Positions 1-8,719 of a DNA stretch of 63,481 bases are shown here, piece after piece. Numbering within the stretch: the stretch's first letter is position 1; the number at the start of each line of letters is the position of its first letter. The notes below the pieces were generated by a model, which searched no databases, was not told the DNA's origin, and saw nothing but the letters and a program-made list of their open reading frames with translations. The position numbers and the translations under genes are program-made. The DNA is from Bacteroidaceae bacterium. Its GTDB lineage: Bacteria; Bacteroidota; Bacteroidia; Bacteroidales; Barnesiellaceae_A. The DNA lies in assembly GCA_017555825.1 (NCBI GenBank), contig JAFZFQ010000064.1, positions 1-63,481 of the forward strand, given 5' to 3'.

Positions 1-1840
1 TGAGGATGCGGTTTTCGGGGTCCATGGTAGTTTCCCACAACTGCTCGGGGTTCATCTCACCAAGACCTTTGTATCGTTGTATCTCGATATTTTCCTCGCG
101 ACCCTCACCATAGTTGGCGATGAACATATCGCGTTGCAAGTCGGTCCAGCAATACTCCTCTACCTTGCCACGCTTGCTCTTACACTTGTATAGAGGGGGA
201 GTAGCGATATAGAGATAGCCTTGCTCAATGATAGGACGCATGCGACGGAAGAAGAATGTCATCAACAATGTAGCAATGTGAGCACCATCGACGTCGGCAT
301 CGGTCATGATAATAATCTTGTGATAACGCAACTTATCAATGTTGGCAGCCTTGCTATCGTCCTCGGTACCGATGGTTACACCAAGAGCCTTAAACATATT
401 GCTGATTTCTTGGTTTTCGAACACCTTGTGGTCCATAGCCTTCTCAACATTGAGAATCTTACCACGCAAGGGGAGAATAGCCTGGAACATGCGGTTACGA
501 CCTTGCTTGGCCGATCCACCCGCCGAGTCTCCCTCGACAATGAAGATTTCGCACTCCTCGGCGTTACGCGATGAGCAATCGGCCAATTTACCGGGCAGAC
601 CGCCACCGGTGAGGGGTGTCTTGCGTTGTATTTTCTCGCGAGCCGCACGTGCTGCATGGCGCGCTTGAGCAGCAAGAATCACCTTGTCTACAATCGACTT
701 GGCTTGCTTGGGGTGCTCCTCAAGATATTGTGCCAACGCCTCGTTGATGGCTTGTTGCACAGCACCTGTTACCTCGCTGTTACCCAATTTGGTCTTGGTT
801 TGACCCTCAAATTGAGGCTCCATCACCTTCACCGAGATAACGGCTGTAAGACCCTCACGGAAGTCGTTGCTATCGATTTCGATTTTTACTTTTTCGAGCA
901 TCTTTGAGTCCTCGGCATACTTCTTGAGTGTGCGAGTGAGACCCATGCGGAAACCGGTGAGGTGTGTACCACCCTCCATTGTATTGATATTGTTTACATA
1001 CGAATAGAGGTTCTCGGTAAACGAGGTATTGTATGTCATGGCAACCTCTACAGGAATGCCTTGTTTCTCGGTAACGATGTGAATAATATCTTCGATAAGC
1101 GACTCCTTACCGTGATTGATATATTTCACAAACTCCTTGAGACCCTCTTGCGAGTAGTACTCCTCGTGGTGGGGATTGCCTTGCTCGTCGACACGACGAC
1201 GGTCGGTGAGCGAAAGACGTATACCGGCATTGAGGAAAGCGAGGTCGCGCAAGCGGTGAGCAAGTGTATCGAAGTTATACTCGGTAGTCTCTTGGAAAAT
1301 AGAGCCGTCGGGCTTGAAAGTTACGCTTGTACCGGTGTCTTGACAAGTACCTATCACCTCTACATCATGCAGGGGCTTACCACAAGAGAACTCTTGCATG
1401 TGTACCTTGCCATCGCGACGCACCTCGGCGCGCAAATAAGTAGAGAGGGCATTTACACACGATACACCTACACCGTGCAAACCACCCGATACCTTGTAAG
1501 AACCTTTGTTGAACTTACCACCGGCGTGCAACACTGTGAGCACAACTTCGAGAGCCGACTTGCCCTCTTTTTCGTGCATATCTACGGGAATACCACGACC
1601 ATCATCTACTACTGTTATAGAGTTGTCGGGGTTGATATATACGTTTATCTTGGTAGCGTATCCGGCAAGAGCCTCATCGATAGAGTTGTCTACAACCTCA
1701 TAAACAAGGTGATGCAAACCCTTGACACCTGTGTCGCCAATATACATGGCAGGACGTTTACGCACGGCTTCGAGGCCTTCCAATACCTGAATACTATCGG
1801 CCGAATAATTGCCGTTTTTCTCTTCCAATTCTTCTGACAT
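1..1840 (-). CDS. gyrB: DNA gyrase subunit B (3' end outside window)
   Basis: ATPase subunit of the type II topoisomerase that introduces negative supercoils; works as an A2B2 complex with GyrA. The reading frame runs on the minus strand from the ATG at 1840-1838 and leaves the window at base 1 after 613 codons, so only a short C-terminal piece is missing. GHKL ATPase features are visible near the N-terminus: the 'EVVDNSIDEA' helix with its Mg-binding Asn, 'DDGRGIPVD', and the 'GGLHGVG' ATP lid. The TOPRIM domain starts at 'EGDSAGGSAKQGR' and continues with 'MTDADVDGAHI'. The ending 'QRYKGLGEMNPEQLWETTMDP' is typical. The protein starts MSEELEEKNG. A TATCTTTG -7 box lies about 100 bases upstream. 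GyrB is preferred to ParE because of the overall sequence and the expected neighbourhood with rpsT and recO; this last point is from memory of related genomes. Confidence 0.96.
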   Translation of the reverse strand, partial: MSEELEEKNGNYSADSIQVLEGLEAVRKRPAMYIGDTGVKGLHHLVYEVVDNSIDEALAGYATKINVYINPDNSITVVDDGRGIPVDMHEKEGKSALEVVLTVLHAGGKFNKGSYKVSGGLHGVGVSCVNALSTYLRAEVRRDGKVHMQEFSCGKPLHDVEVIGTCQDTGTSVTFKPDGSIFQETTEYNFDTLAHRLRDLAFLNAGIRLSLTDRRRVDEQGNPHHEEYYSQEGLKEFVKYINHGKESLIEDIIHIVTEKQGIPVEVAMTYNTSFTENLYSYVNNINTMEGGTHLTGFRMGLTRTLKKYAEDSKMLEKVKIEIDSNDFREGLTAVISVKVMEPQFEGQTKTKLGNSEVTGAVQQAINEALAQYLEEHPKQAKSIVDKVILAAQARHAARAAREKIQRKTPLTGGGLPGKLADCSSRNAEECEIFIVEGDSAGGSAKQGRNRMFQAILPLRGKILNVEKAMDHKVFENQEISNMFKALGVTIGTEDDSKAANIDKLRYHKIIIMTDADVDGAHIATLLMTFFFRRMRPIIEQGYLYIATPPLYKCKSKRGKVEEYCWTDLQRDMFIANYGEGREENIEIQRYKGLGEMNPEQLWETTMDPENRIL

Positions 1841-1940
1841 ATTGTTGTTATGGTTTTGTCTTTTATACTGTGCGACAAGCGCACAAACATTATCGGCACA
1901 AGCCCCTTTGCGACTTATGCACAGATATACTATTACGAAA

Positions 1941-1948
1941 CAAAGATA
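1941..1948 (-). promoter_or_regulatory. -7 promoter element for gyrB
   Basis: The minus strand reads TATCTTTG, a match to the Bacteroidota -7 consensus TAnnTTTG. It lies about 100 bases upstream of the gyrB ATG. No good TTTG -33 box is seen 19-20 bases upstream (a TTTT is present), so the call rests on the -7 element. Confidence 0.45.
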
Positions 1949-2039
1949 AGAAAATTTTGCGAAAACAGGTGCGATAAAATCTATTTTTTCTACACCTTTT
2001 TGTGTAAAAAAGAGAGGGGATAGATAGCCAAAAAACAAA

Positions 2040-2070
2040 AAAAGCACTTGTCGCAAGTACAAGTGCTTTT
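2040..2070 (-). terminator. terminator of tRNA-Glu(CTC)
   Basis: A 12-bp perfect stem (AAAAGCACTTGT paired with ACAAGTGCTTTT, 7-base loop) lies directly after the 3' end of the tRNA-Glu on the minus strand and runs into T-rich sequence. It separates the tRNA from gyrB. Confidence 0.8.
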
Positions 2071-2072
2071 AG

Positions 2073-2144
2073 TAGCCGATAGGGGAATCGAACCCCTCTT
2101 TTAAGATTGAGAATCTTACGTCCTAACCGATAGACGAATCGGCC
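2073..2144 (-). tRNA. tRNA-Glu (anticodon CTC)
   Basis: A 72-nt tRNA on the minus strand. The acceptor stem is GGCCGAT paired with ATCGGCT (a G-U pair at 1-72) followed by A73; CCA is not encoded. The anticodon stem is TAAGA/TCTTA with loop TTCTCAA, so the anticodon is CTC, reading GAG. The T arm is AGGGG-TTCGATT-CCCCT. It differs from the two TTC-anticodon tRNA-Glu genes nearby. Confidence 0.95.
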
Positions 2145-2161
2145 ATTGGGCTTTGGTGCGA

Positions 2162-2169
2162 CAAAGGTA
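2162..2169 (-). promoter_or_regulatory. -7 promoter element for tRNA-Glu(CTC)
   Basis: The minus strand reads TACCTTTG, matching TAnnTTTG, 17 bases upstream of the tRNA 5' end. No convincing -33 box was identified. Confidence 0.4.
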
Positions 2170-2319
2170 ATACTTTTATTGCTTTCCCTCCAAATTTTTG
2201 TCCCGTTTTTTGCAAAAAAATTTTATCTACACACATCAAGGCCACACAAAAACACAACTGCAAAGAGAATTCCAAAACAAGCGTTTATTTATTATTAAGA
2301 ATAATACAATAGCTATTGC

Positions 2320-2350
2320 ATTGTATTTACAATAATAATATTTAATTTTG
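2320..2350 (+). promoter_or_regulatory. promoter of the nhaP2-like gene
   Basis: ATTG at 2320-2323, a 19-base spacer, then TAATTTTG at 2343-2350, matching the TTTG-N19-TAnnTTTG pattern with one mismatch in the -33 box. The ATG of the antiporter gene is at 2380. Confidence 0.5.
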
Positions 2351-2379
2351 TATCGAAATATTAACTTTTTTGACACACT

Positions 2380-3846
2380 ATGATAATTACTACCGGAAAT
2401 ATTTTATTAGTAGGCTCATTACTACTCATCGCAAGCATAGTACTCAGCAAGGCGGGCGCACGATTTGGCGTTCCCACACTATTGGTTTTTCTTATTGCAG
2501 GCATGCTTTTTGGCACCGACGGACTGGGACTACAATTCAACTCGGCAGCCGATGCCCAATTTGTTGGCGTGATAGCACTGAGTGTCATCTTGTTTTCGGG
2601 CGGCCTCGACACCCGTTTTTCCGACATCAAGCCCATTCTCGCACCAGGTATCATCCTATCGACACTGGGCGTAATACTCACCACCCTTTTTGCCGGCCTC
2701 TTCATTTATTGGACTTCGGGATTTGACGCTGTGAAGATAACACTCCCCCTCACAACATCACTACTCCTTGCAGCAACCATGTCGTCAACCGACTCTGCCT
2801 CGGTATTCAACATACTTCGCTCGCAACGCATGTCGCTCAAGCACAATCTACGCCCCATGCTTGAGCTGGAGAGTGGTAGTAACGACCCCATGGCCTACAT
2901 GCTCACGCTTGTCCTCATACAGATTGTGAGCGCAGGTGGTGTAACTGCCACCGACGTTATAAGCATGCTCTTTGTGCAATTTGTAGTAGGTGGCGCCGTG
3001 GGCTTTTTACTTGGTAAAGGAGCCGTGTGGTTTATCAACAAACTCAGACTACCCAACACATCGCTCTATCCCATCATTGCCCTGGGCTTGATATTCTTGG
3101 TGTACTCATTTACCGACGTGTGTCATGGAAATGGCTTCTTGGCCGTGTATATAGCAGGTATTGTTATGGGCAACAGCCGCATAGGATTCAAGCGCGAGAT
3201 TTCAACCTTCCTCGACGGTGTTACATGGCTGTTCCAAATCGTTCTTTTCTTGATATTGGGACTTTTGGTCAATCCCCACGAGATGATGTCGGTATCACTT
3301 ATAGGCGGTCTTATAGCTATATTTATGATTGTTGTAGCACGCCCGTTGAGCGTAATGCTATGCCTGCTCCCCTTTAAGCACATCAACCTCAAATCACGCC
3401 TCTTTGTATCGTGGGTGGGCTTACGTGGTGCTGCGCCCATTCTATTTGCAACATATCCGATTATAGCCAATGTCGAGGGAGCCAATATTATATTTAATAT
3501 AGTATTCTTTGTAACCATCCTATCACTGATAGTACAAGGAACAACCCTCTCGGTTATAGCCCAAAAACTCGACATCTCGGAACCCGAGCCGGAAAAGCCC
3601 GACCATTTTGGTGTTGAGATACCCGAGGAATTGGAAACATCTCTCAACGGCTTGGATGTTACCGCCGAGATGCTAGTCGATGGCCCTACGCTTAAAGATA
3701 TAAAACTCCCCCGAGGCGCATTGGTTATGCTCATACGTCGCGGACACGAATTTATCGTTCCCAATGGCTCGGTACAGCTCAGAGCAGGCGATCGCCTACT
3801 CATGCTATCGCAAGAGGTAAAACCGCGCGAGAAACTCAAAATATAG
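2380..3846 (+). CDS. nhaP2: potassium/proton antiporter, NhaP2 (CvrA) type
   Basis: Inner-membrane monovalent cation/proton antiporter of the CPA1 family, 488 residues. About 12-13 hydrophobic segments fill residues 1-395. The conserved 'FSGGLDTRF' after the third helix, 'SSTDSASVF' and 'ELESGSNDPMAY' are the typical ion-path motifs with the paired Asp residues of NhaP2. The C-terminal 70 residues, after a charged linker, form a TrkA_C-like ligand-sensing domain ('GPTLKDIKLPRGALVMLIRR...LRAGDRLLML'), which fits NhaP2 and not plain NhaP. Single gene with its own promoter; a large hairpin follows at 3899-3933. It sits between gyrB and rpsT. The transported ion (K+ rather than Na+) is inferred from the family. 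Confidence 0.85.
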   Translation: MIITTGNILLVGSLLLIASIVLSKAGARFGVPTLLVFLIAGMLFGTDGLGLQFNSAADAQFVGVIALSVILFSGGLDTRFSDIKPILAPGIILSTLGVILTTLFAGLFIYWTSGFDAVKITLPLTTSLLLAATMSSTDSASVFNILRSQRMSLKHNLRPMLELESGSNDPMAYMLTLVLIQIVSAGGVTATDVISMLFVQFVVGGAVGFLLGKGAVWFINKLRLPNTSLYPIIALGLIFLVYSFTDVCHGNGFLAVYIAGIVMGNSRIGFKREISTFLDGVTWLFQIVLFLILGLLVNPHEMMSVSLIGGLIAIFMIVVARPLSVMLCLLPFKHINLKSRLFVSWVGLRGAAPILFATYPIIANVEGANIIFNIVFFVTILSLIVQGTTLSVIAQKLDISEPEPEKPDHFGVEIPEELETSLNGLDVTAEMLVDGPTLKDIKLPRGALVMLIRRGHEFIVPNGSVQLRAGDRLLMLSQEVKPREKLKI

Positions 3847-3898
3847 GGTTAAACAGAGCCTTTAATGGCTCGTTATAGATATACTACCTCAAAGCACA

Positions 3899-3933
3899 AT
3901 GTGGCATGTCGACTCAGGATTGACATGCCACAT
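3899..3933. other. large hairpin downstream of nhaP2-like gene
   Basis: A perfect 12-bp inverted repeat (ATGTGGCATGTC and GACATGCCACAT) around an 11-base loop, about 50 bases after the antiporter stop codon. It lacks a clear T tract on the plus strand, so it may be a weak terminator or an mRNA 3'-end stabiliser. Confidence 0.6.
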
Positions 3934-4012
3934 CGTTTATAGATACAACCTCGGCGGACTCATGGAGCTCATAACACTTATGCACTCCACCACACACAAC
4001 CGGGTGTATATA

Positions 4013-4044
4013 GCAAAAGACCGCCATAATAATGACGGTCTTGC
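4013..4044 (-). terminator. terminator of the tRNA-Glu/rpsT/tRNA-Glu operon
   Basis: The stem GCAAGACCGTCA paired with TGGCGGTCTTTTGC (minus strand; one bulge) lies 3 bases after the 3' end of the downstream tRNA-Glu(TTC). Confidence 0.7.
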
Positions 4045-4046
4045 GG

Positions 4047-4118
4047 TAGCCCATAGGAGAATCGAACTCCTCTTTCAAGAATGAAAATCTTGCGTCCTAA
4101 CCGATAGACGAATGGGCC
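4047..4118 (-). tRNA. tRNA-Glu (anticodon TTC), copy 1
   Basis: A 72-nt tRNA on the minus strand: acceptor GGCCCAT/ATGGGCT plus A73, anticodon stem CAAGA/TCTTG, loop TTTTCAT, so anticodon TTC. It is identical along its whole length to the copy at 4441-4512. It lies 41 bases downstream of rpsT and ends at a terminator, so it is probably released from an rpsT read-through transcript. Confidence 0.95.
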
Positions 4119-4159
4119 ATCATCAGGGGCTTACGCCGCCTGTAAATTGTCACTCAGGA

Positions 4160-4411
4160 TTAGAGAGCGTTTACGTGGTGAGCGAGCTTCGATTTGAGGT
4201 TAGCTGCCTTGTTAGCATGAATAATGTTCTTCTTGGCGAGCTTATCGAGCATTGAGCTTACTTTCTTGTACAATTCTGCGGCCTCATCCTTCACAGTAGT
4301 AGCGCGCAACTTACGCATAGCGTTACGAGCTGTCTTAGCGTAGTAACGATTGTGCAAGTTTCTAACTTGTGTCTCTCTAATTCTTTTCTTAGCAGATTTA
4401 TGGTTTGCCAT
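4160..4411 (-). CDS. rpsT: 30S ribosomal protein S20
   Basis: Small-subunit ribosomal protein that binds 16S rRNA near its 5' domain, 83 residues, a usual length. The N-terminus '[20 protein letters not shown]' is diagnostic, and the protein is lysine/arginine rich and helical throughout. It lies between two identical tRNA-Glu(TTC) genes (28 bases after one, 41 before the other). The only good promoter in this direction (4561-4591) lies upstream of the first tRNA, so the three genes are probably co-transcribed and processed. Confidence 0.97.
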   Translation of the reverse strand: MANHKSAKKRIRETQVRNLHNRYYAKTARNAMRKLRATTVKDEAAELYKKVSSMLDKLAKKNIIHANKAANLKSKLAHHVNAL

Positions 4412-4440
4412 ATCTTTTAGTGTTTTATTTATTTATCTTG

Positions 4441-4512
4441 TAGCCCATAGGAGAATCGAACTCCTCTTTCAAGAATGAAAATCTTGCGTCCTAACCGATA
4501 GACGAATGGGCC
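4441..4512 (-). tRNA. tRNA-Glu (anticodon TTC), copy 2
   Basis: A 72-nt tRNA identical to the one at 4047-4118. It is the first gene of the inferred tRNA-rpsT-tRNA operon; a well-matched promoter begins about 50 bases upstream of its 5' end. Confidence 0.95.
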
Positions 4513-4560
4513 ATACCTGTTTGCTTTGCCGTGACTTGAGCACTTCTACAAAAGCGAGTG

Positions 4561-4591
4561 CAAATATACAGCTCTTTTTTATATCTGCAAA
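4561..4591 (-). promoter_or_regulatory. promoter of the tRNA-Glu/rpsT/tRNA-Glu operon
   Basis: On the minus strand TTTG (4591-4588), a 19-base spacer, then TATATTTG (4568-4561): an exact match to the Bacteroidota TTTG-N19-TAnnTTTG consensus. Confidence 0.7.
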
Positions 4592-4709
4592 ACTTTTTGG
4601 GTCAAAATTTAATTTTTCTTGCTTTTTTATAGCGAATTAGGGTATTTGCACCCTTTTTTAGCCACGTTTTCCCTTGCTTCTTTGTTCTTTATTGTGTTAT
4701 TTTGCATCT

Positions 4710-5435
4710 ATGTACGACAAGACCCGAGGCATTGTATTGCACACGATACCCTACAACGACACCCTATCGGTAGTGCACATCTACACCGAGCGCTATGGGC
4801 GCATGTCCTATACACTACCCCGCGGGGCCGGACGTGCTGCCAAGATGGCGCGCGCACTATACATGCCCATGTCGCTACTCGAACTTGAGGTAGAAAACCG
4901 CACAGGACGCTCCATGCAACGCATACGCGAGGCGCACTCCTGGATACCACTACCCTATCTACAGAGCGACCCCATTCGTGCCTCGCTGGCCATGTTCTTA
5001 TCGGAGTTTCTCGATTCGGTCTTGCGCAACAATGAGCCTCAACCCGAACTCTTTGCCTACATAGCACGCTCTATACACCTGCTCGACCGCATCAACCGCG
5101 GCTTGGGCAACTTTCACCTATGCTTTCTCATAGGTCTCACCTCATATATGGGCATCACACCCAATACCGACGGCTATCAACCCGGCGCATACTTCGACAT
5201 GCAAGAGGGTGTATTTGTATCTGATCGACCCATTATCAACCCTTCGCTATCGCCCACAGAGGCTGCTTTTATGTCTAAGTTGCTGCGTATGAACTTTGCC
5301 AACCTGCACCTATACAAGTTCTCTCGCAGTGAGCGTAATGCTATTCTTGAGCAAATCATCGCCTACTACAGCCTTCACCTCACCGGTATGGGCCAACTAT
5401 CCTCTCCGGCTATACTACACGCACTGTTTGACTAA
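4710..5435 (+). CDS. recO: DNA repair protein RecO
   Basis: Recombination mediator that helps RecR and RecF load RecA onto SSB-coated DNA; 241 residues from the ATG at 4710. The longer upstream frame (ATG at 4674) adds a hydrophobic stretch absent from the family, so 4710 is preferred. The N-terminal OB-fold opens with 'MYDKTRGIVLHTIPYNDTLS', typical of Bacteroidota RecO, followed by 'YTERYGRMSYTLPRG'; the rest is the helical C-terminal domain. The zinc-binding cysteines of some RecO proteins are absent, as usual in this phylum. A TTATTTTG -7-like box ends only 5 bases before the ATG, so the mRNA may have almost no leader. A bidirectional terminator follows. Confidence 0.88.
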   Translation: MYDKTRGIVLHTIPYNDTLSVVHIYTERYGRMSYTLPRGAGRAAKMARALYMPMSLLELEVENRTGRSMQRIREAHSWIPLPYLQSDPIRASLAMFLSEFLDSVLRNNEPQPELFAYIARSIHLLDRINRGLGNFHLCFLIGLTSYMGITPNTDGYQPGAYFDMQEGVFVSDRPIINPSLSPTEAAFMSKLLRMNFANLHLYKFSRSERNAILEQIIAYYSLHLTGMGQLSSPAILHALFD

Positions 5436-5479
5436 CAAACAGCTCGACACAACCATCCTGCATACATTATTATATACAC

Positions 5480-5509
5480 AAAGGGCTACTCGTTATTGAG
5501 TAGCCCTTT
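5480..5509. terminator. bidirectional terminator between recO and secDF
   Basis: Stem AAAGGGCTACTC / GAGTAGCCCTTT with a 6-base loop, placed between the convergent recO and secDF genes and able to serve both. Confidence 0.75.
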
Positions 5510-5529
5510 GCTTTATGTGTTGGCAAAGA

Positions 5530-8520
5530 TTATTTCTTTGAGAGTACAGTGTCATCAAACTCTACGCCTTTCTTAGCCAAACGAGCCTTTTGGATCTCGT
5601 AAGCAATAGGAGTAGCGATGAACAATGTAGCAAATGTACCAACGATTACACCAAACAACATGGCAAATACGAAGCTGCGGATTGTGTCGGCACCCAAGAT
5701 GAAGATGACGAGCAATACAACGGCTGTACTTACAGAGGTGTTCATTGTACGCGACAATGTGCTATTGAGCGCATAGTTGATAACCTCGGCGCGGTTGCGT
5801 TTGGGATAGAGTTGGACCTCCTCACGGATACGGTCAAATACCACCACTGTATCGTTCACGGCATAACCGATAACGGTAAGGATAGCAGCGATAAATGTTT
5901 GGTCTACCTCCATAGAGAAAGGTATGATACCATAGAAGAGTGAGTAGAGACCTATAATAATATAGGTAGTGAAAGCCAATGATACCAATGTACCGATAGA
6001 GAAGGCAACATCGCGGAAGCGCAACAAGATGTACAAGAAGATGGCGATGAGCGAGAAGAATACTGCCCACATAGCACCTGTCTTGATATCTTCAGCGATT
6101 GAAGGACCTACCTTTTGTACACTCATTACGTGGTCGGCCTCAAATGCATCAACGCCCTTGTTGTCTACCATCTCGGCCAAACCGGCATAGAGCTTGTCGA
6201 GAATCTCTTGATCGATAGCCTCGTCAGTCTCGGCGATACGGTAGTTGGTAGAGATACGAACTTGGTTTTCGCTTGAGATAGTGATTACCGACAATGAGCT
6301 ACCCTCAAACTCGGGAGCAAGCATGCGTTGAATCTCTTGAGTATTAACAGGCTCCTCGAAGCGTACAACATAGTTGCGACCACCAGAGAAGTCGATACCT
6401 TGGTTCACACCACGTGTCAAGAACGACACTGTCATGATTACAACCAATACAGCCGATACGATGAAGCCCATCTTGCGGCCACCCAAGATATTGAAGTTGT
6501 TGTTTACGAGGAAGTTCTTAGAAATATTGGTAGTGAAAGTAATTTTCTTACCCCACTCTTTGTCCGAGATCCACTCGAGTGCGATACGAGAGAGGAATAC
6601 GGCAATGAAGAATGAGATAACGATACCAATGATAAGAGTTGTAGCAAAACCCTTGATAGGACCTGTACCGTACATCAACAAGATAATACCTGTGATGATA
6701 GATGTGATGTTAGAGTCGAAGATTGCAGAGAATGCATTCTTGTAACCATCAGCGATAGCAGTTTTGAGGTTCTTGCCCGAGCGGAGCTCTTCTTTAGTAC
6801 GCTCGAAGATGAGCACGTTGGCATCCACAGCCATACCCAAAGCCAACACGATACCGGCGATACCCGAGAGTGTGAGCACTGCTTGGATAGAAGCAAGAAT
6901 ACCCATTGTAAAGAAGAAGTTGATGAGCAAGCCTACGTTTACTACCATACCGGGGATGAGACCATACATCACAACCATATAAATCATCAAGATAACGAGA
7001 GCTACGATGAACGAGATCATACCGCTATTGACAGCCTCTTGACCCAAAGAAGGACCGATAACATCCTCTTGGATGATGTTTACACCGGCAGCCATCTTAC
7101 CCGACTTGAGCACGTTGGCCAAGTCCTTAGCCTCTTCGGGAGTAAAGCCACCAGAAATCTCTGAGCTACCACCGGCGATAGCACCGTTTACGTTGGGGAA
7201 AGAGTATACTTGATCGTCAAGTACAATTGCGATAGCGTTGCCAATGTTGTTACCTGTGAGTTTCTCCCACTCTTTGGCACCTTGGCTGTTCATGTTCATG
7301 TGAACTACCGAGCCACCACGATATTTGTCGAAGTCGTCACGAGCATCTACTACAACATCACCCGACATAGAGGCACGACCACCCTTGCCGGCTTTGAGGG
7401 CAACGAGTTGGAAGTATGTACCCTTCTCGTCGATAGCTTTCACTGTCCAACGAGTTACGAGGTTGTTGGGAAGAATGTCTTGAGCAATCTTGCTTGCCAA
7501 CATGGCGTTGATTTGAGCAGTATCGTTCTTGTGAGCAAAACCGATAACGGGCGAGCCGGTGAATTGGTCTTGAATCAATACAGAGAACAAGGGGTTTTGC
7601 TTGCGGAATTGCTCCAATTGAGCAGCATCGTTGTTCTCGGCAACAACCTCTTCGAGGGCAGCGCTCAAGCTATCTACAGTGGCAGTCTCGGCTACAGTCT
7701 CGGCTACAGCCTCAACAACCTCCTCAGCAACAACTTCTTCAGCAGCCTCTTGGTTGGCAAGTGACATAGCCAAAGCATTGTTTACCGATTGCAATTGTGC
7801 GATAACTTGCTCATATTTGTATGTCTCCCAGAACTCGAGGTTGGCAGCACCTTGCAAAAGGTTGCGTACGCGCTCGGGCTCTTTAACACCGGGAAGCTCA
7901 ACAAGGATGCGACCATCCTTCTCAAGTTTTTGGATGTTGGGAGCTACCACACCAAAGCGGTCGATACGGTTACGCAATACGTTGTAAGAGTTGTCAACGG
8001 CTACGTTGAGCTCTTCGCGCAATACTTTGATAACCTCATCATTTGTTGATGCGGGTTTGATTTTCTCTTTCAACTCGTGAGTGCTGAAGATAGCAGCCAA
8101 GCGCACATTGGGATCGAGTTTCTGGTACTCGTCAACAAAAACTTGCAAGAAGTCGTTGTTGTCGGCTTGGTTGGCTACTGCGTTGGCAATGGCTTTGTTG
8201 AAGTTGGGGTCGGGGTTGTTGTTTGACAATTGCTTCAAAACATCGGCAACCGATATTTGAAGTGTTACGTTCATACCACCCTTGAGGTCGAGACCCAAGC
8301 CAATTTCCATTTCACGGCATTGTTGATAGGTGTAATAACCCAAATAAACCTTTTCGGTCGAAATCGAGTCGATATACTCTTTGTAGAGAGTCTCATCACC
8401 GGCTGCATACTCCTCGGCCTTTCCGTTGTAGTGAGAAGTCACCATTGAGAAAGAGAGGTAGAACAGACAGATCAAAGCCAACAAAGCAGCAATCACTCCT
8501 GTAAAAACTTTGTTTTGCAT
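5530..8520 (-). CDS. secDF: protein translocase subunit SecDF (fused)
   Basis: Proton-driven membrane factor that helps pull preproteins out of SecYEG; here SecD and SecF are one 996-residue chain, the usual form in this phylum. The SecD half (about 1-640) has an N-terminal membrane anchor, 'GLDLKGGMNVTLQ', the periplasmic P1 domain with 'NRIDRFGV' and 'ELPGV', and six membrane segments with 'LALGMAVDANVLIFER'. The SecF half (about 670-996) has 'GIDFSGGRNYVVRF', 'VGPSIAEDIKTGA' and 'GYAVNDTVVVFDRIRE'. A Glu/Val/Ala-rich stretch of about 40 residues (around 255-300) interrupts the periplasmic domain. A promoter match lies at 8576-8606. Monocistronic, ending at the terminator shared with recO. 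Confidence 0.97.
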   Translation of the reverse strand: MQNKVFTGVIAALLALICLFYLSFSMVTSHYNGKAEEYAAGDETLYKEYIDSISTEKVYLGYYTYQQCREMEIGLGLDLKGGMNVTLQISVADVLKQLSNNNPDPNFNKAIANAVANQADNNDFLQVFVDEYQKLDPNVRLAAIFSTHELKEKIKPASTNDEVIKVLREELNVAVDNSYNVLRNRIDRFGVVAPNIQKLEKDGRILVELPGVKEPERVRNLLQGAANLEFWETYKYEQVIAQLQSVNNALAMSLANQEAAEEVVAEEVVEAVAETVAETATVDSLSAALEEVVAENNDAAQLEQFRKQNPLFSVLIQDQFTGSPVIGFAHKNDTAQINAMLASKIAQDILPNNLVTRWTVKAIDEKGTYFQLVALKAGKGGRASMSGDVVVDARDDFDKYRGGSVVHMNMNSQGAKEWEKLTGNNIGNAIAIVLDDQVYSFPNVNGAIAGGSSEISGGFTPEEAKDLANVLKSGKMAAGVNIIQEDVIGPSLGQEAVNSGMISFIVALVILMIYMVVMYGLIPGMVVNVGLLINFFFTMGILASIQAVLTLSGIAGIVLALGMAVDANVLIFERTKEELRSGKNLKTAIADGYKNAFSAIFDSNITSIITGIILLMYGTGPIKGFATTLIIGIVISFFIAVFLSRIALEWISDKEWGKKITFTTNISKNFLVNNNFNILGGRKMGFIVSAVLVVIMTVSFLTRGVNQGIDFSGGRNYVVRFEEPVNTQEIQRMLAPEFEGSSLSVITISSENQVRISTNYRIAETDEAIDQEILDKLYAGLAEMVDNKGVDAFEADHVMSVQKVGPSIAEDIKTGAMWAVFFSLIAIFLYILLRFRDVAFSIGTLVSLAFTTYIIIGLYSLFYGIIPFSMEVDQTFIAAILTVIGYAVNDTVVVFDRIREEVQLYPKRNRAEVINYALNSTLSRTMNTSVSTAVVLLVIFILGADTIRSFVFAMLFGVIVGTFATLFIATPIAYEIQKARLAKKGVEFDDTVLSKK

Positions 8521-8575
8521 GTGTCTATTACTTTATGTTTTTAATTTATAGATTTTTCGCATTTTATTTAGCGTG

Positions 8576-8606
8576 CAAATATACGGTTTTTTTCTTTTAT
8601 ACAGCA
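8576..8606 (-). promoter_or_regulatory. promoter of secDF
   Basis: The minus strand carries TATATTTG at 8583-8576, with TTGC about 20 bases upstream as a partial -33 box. The secDF ATG is about 55 bases downstream. Confidence 0.5.
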
Positions 8607-8719
8607 ATTTCGGCTCTTTTATTTGATTTTTTAGCAGAAAGAGAGGGCTAAACGTGCTATATTTTATGCCCTATGTCACTTTTTTTGTATCTTTATCGCC
8701 CCAATTTATATAATATATT

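Noticed and set aside
962-1837. 291-codon open frame on the plus strand
   Set aside because: It lies wholly antisense to gyrB, whose conserved motifs are certain; it reads as low-quality Cys/His/Val-rich protein.
2040-4600. Tandem tRNA-Glu copies as a mobile-element attachment site
   Set aside because: No integrase or truncated tRNA 3' repeat is present; the two TTC copies are complete genes.
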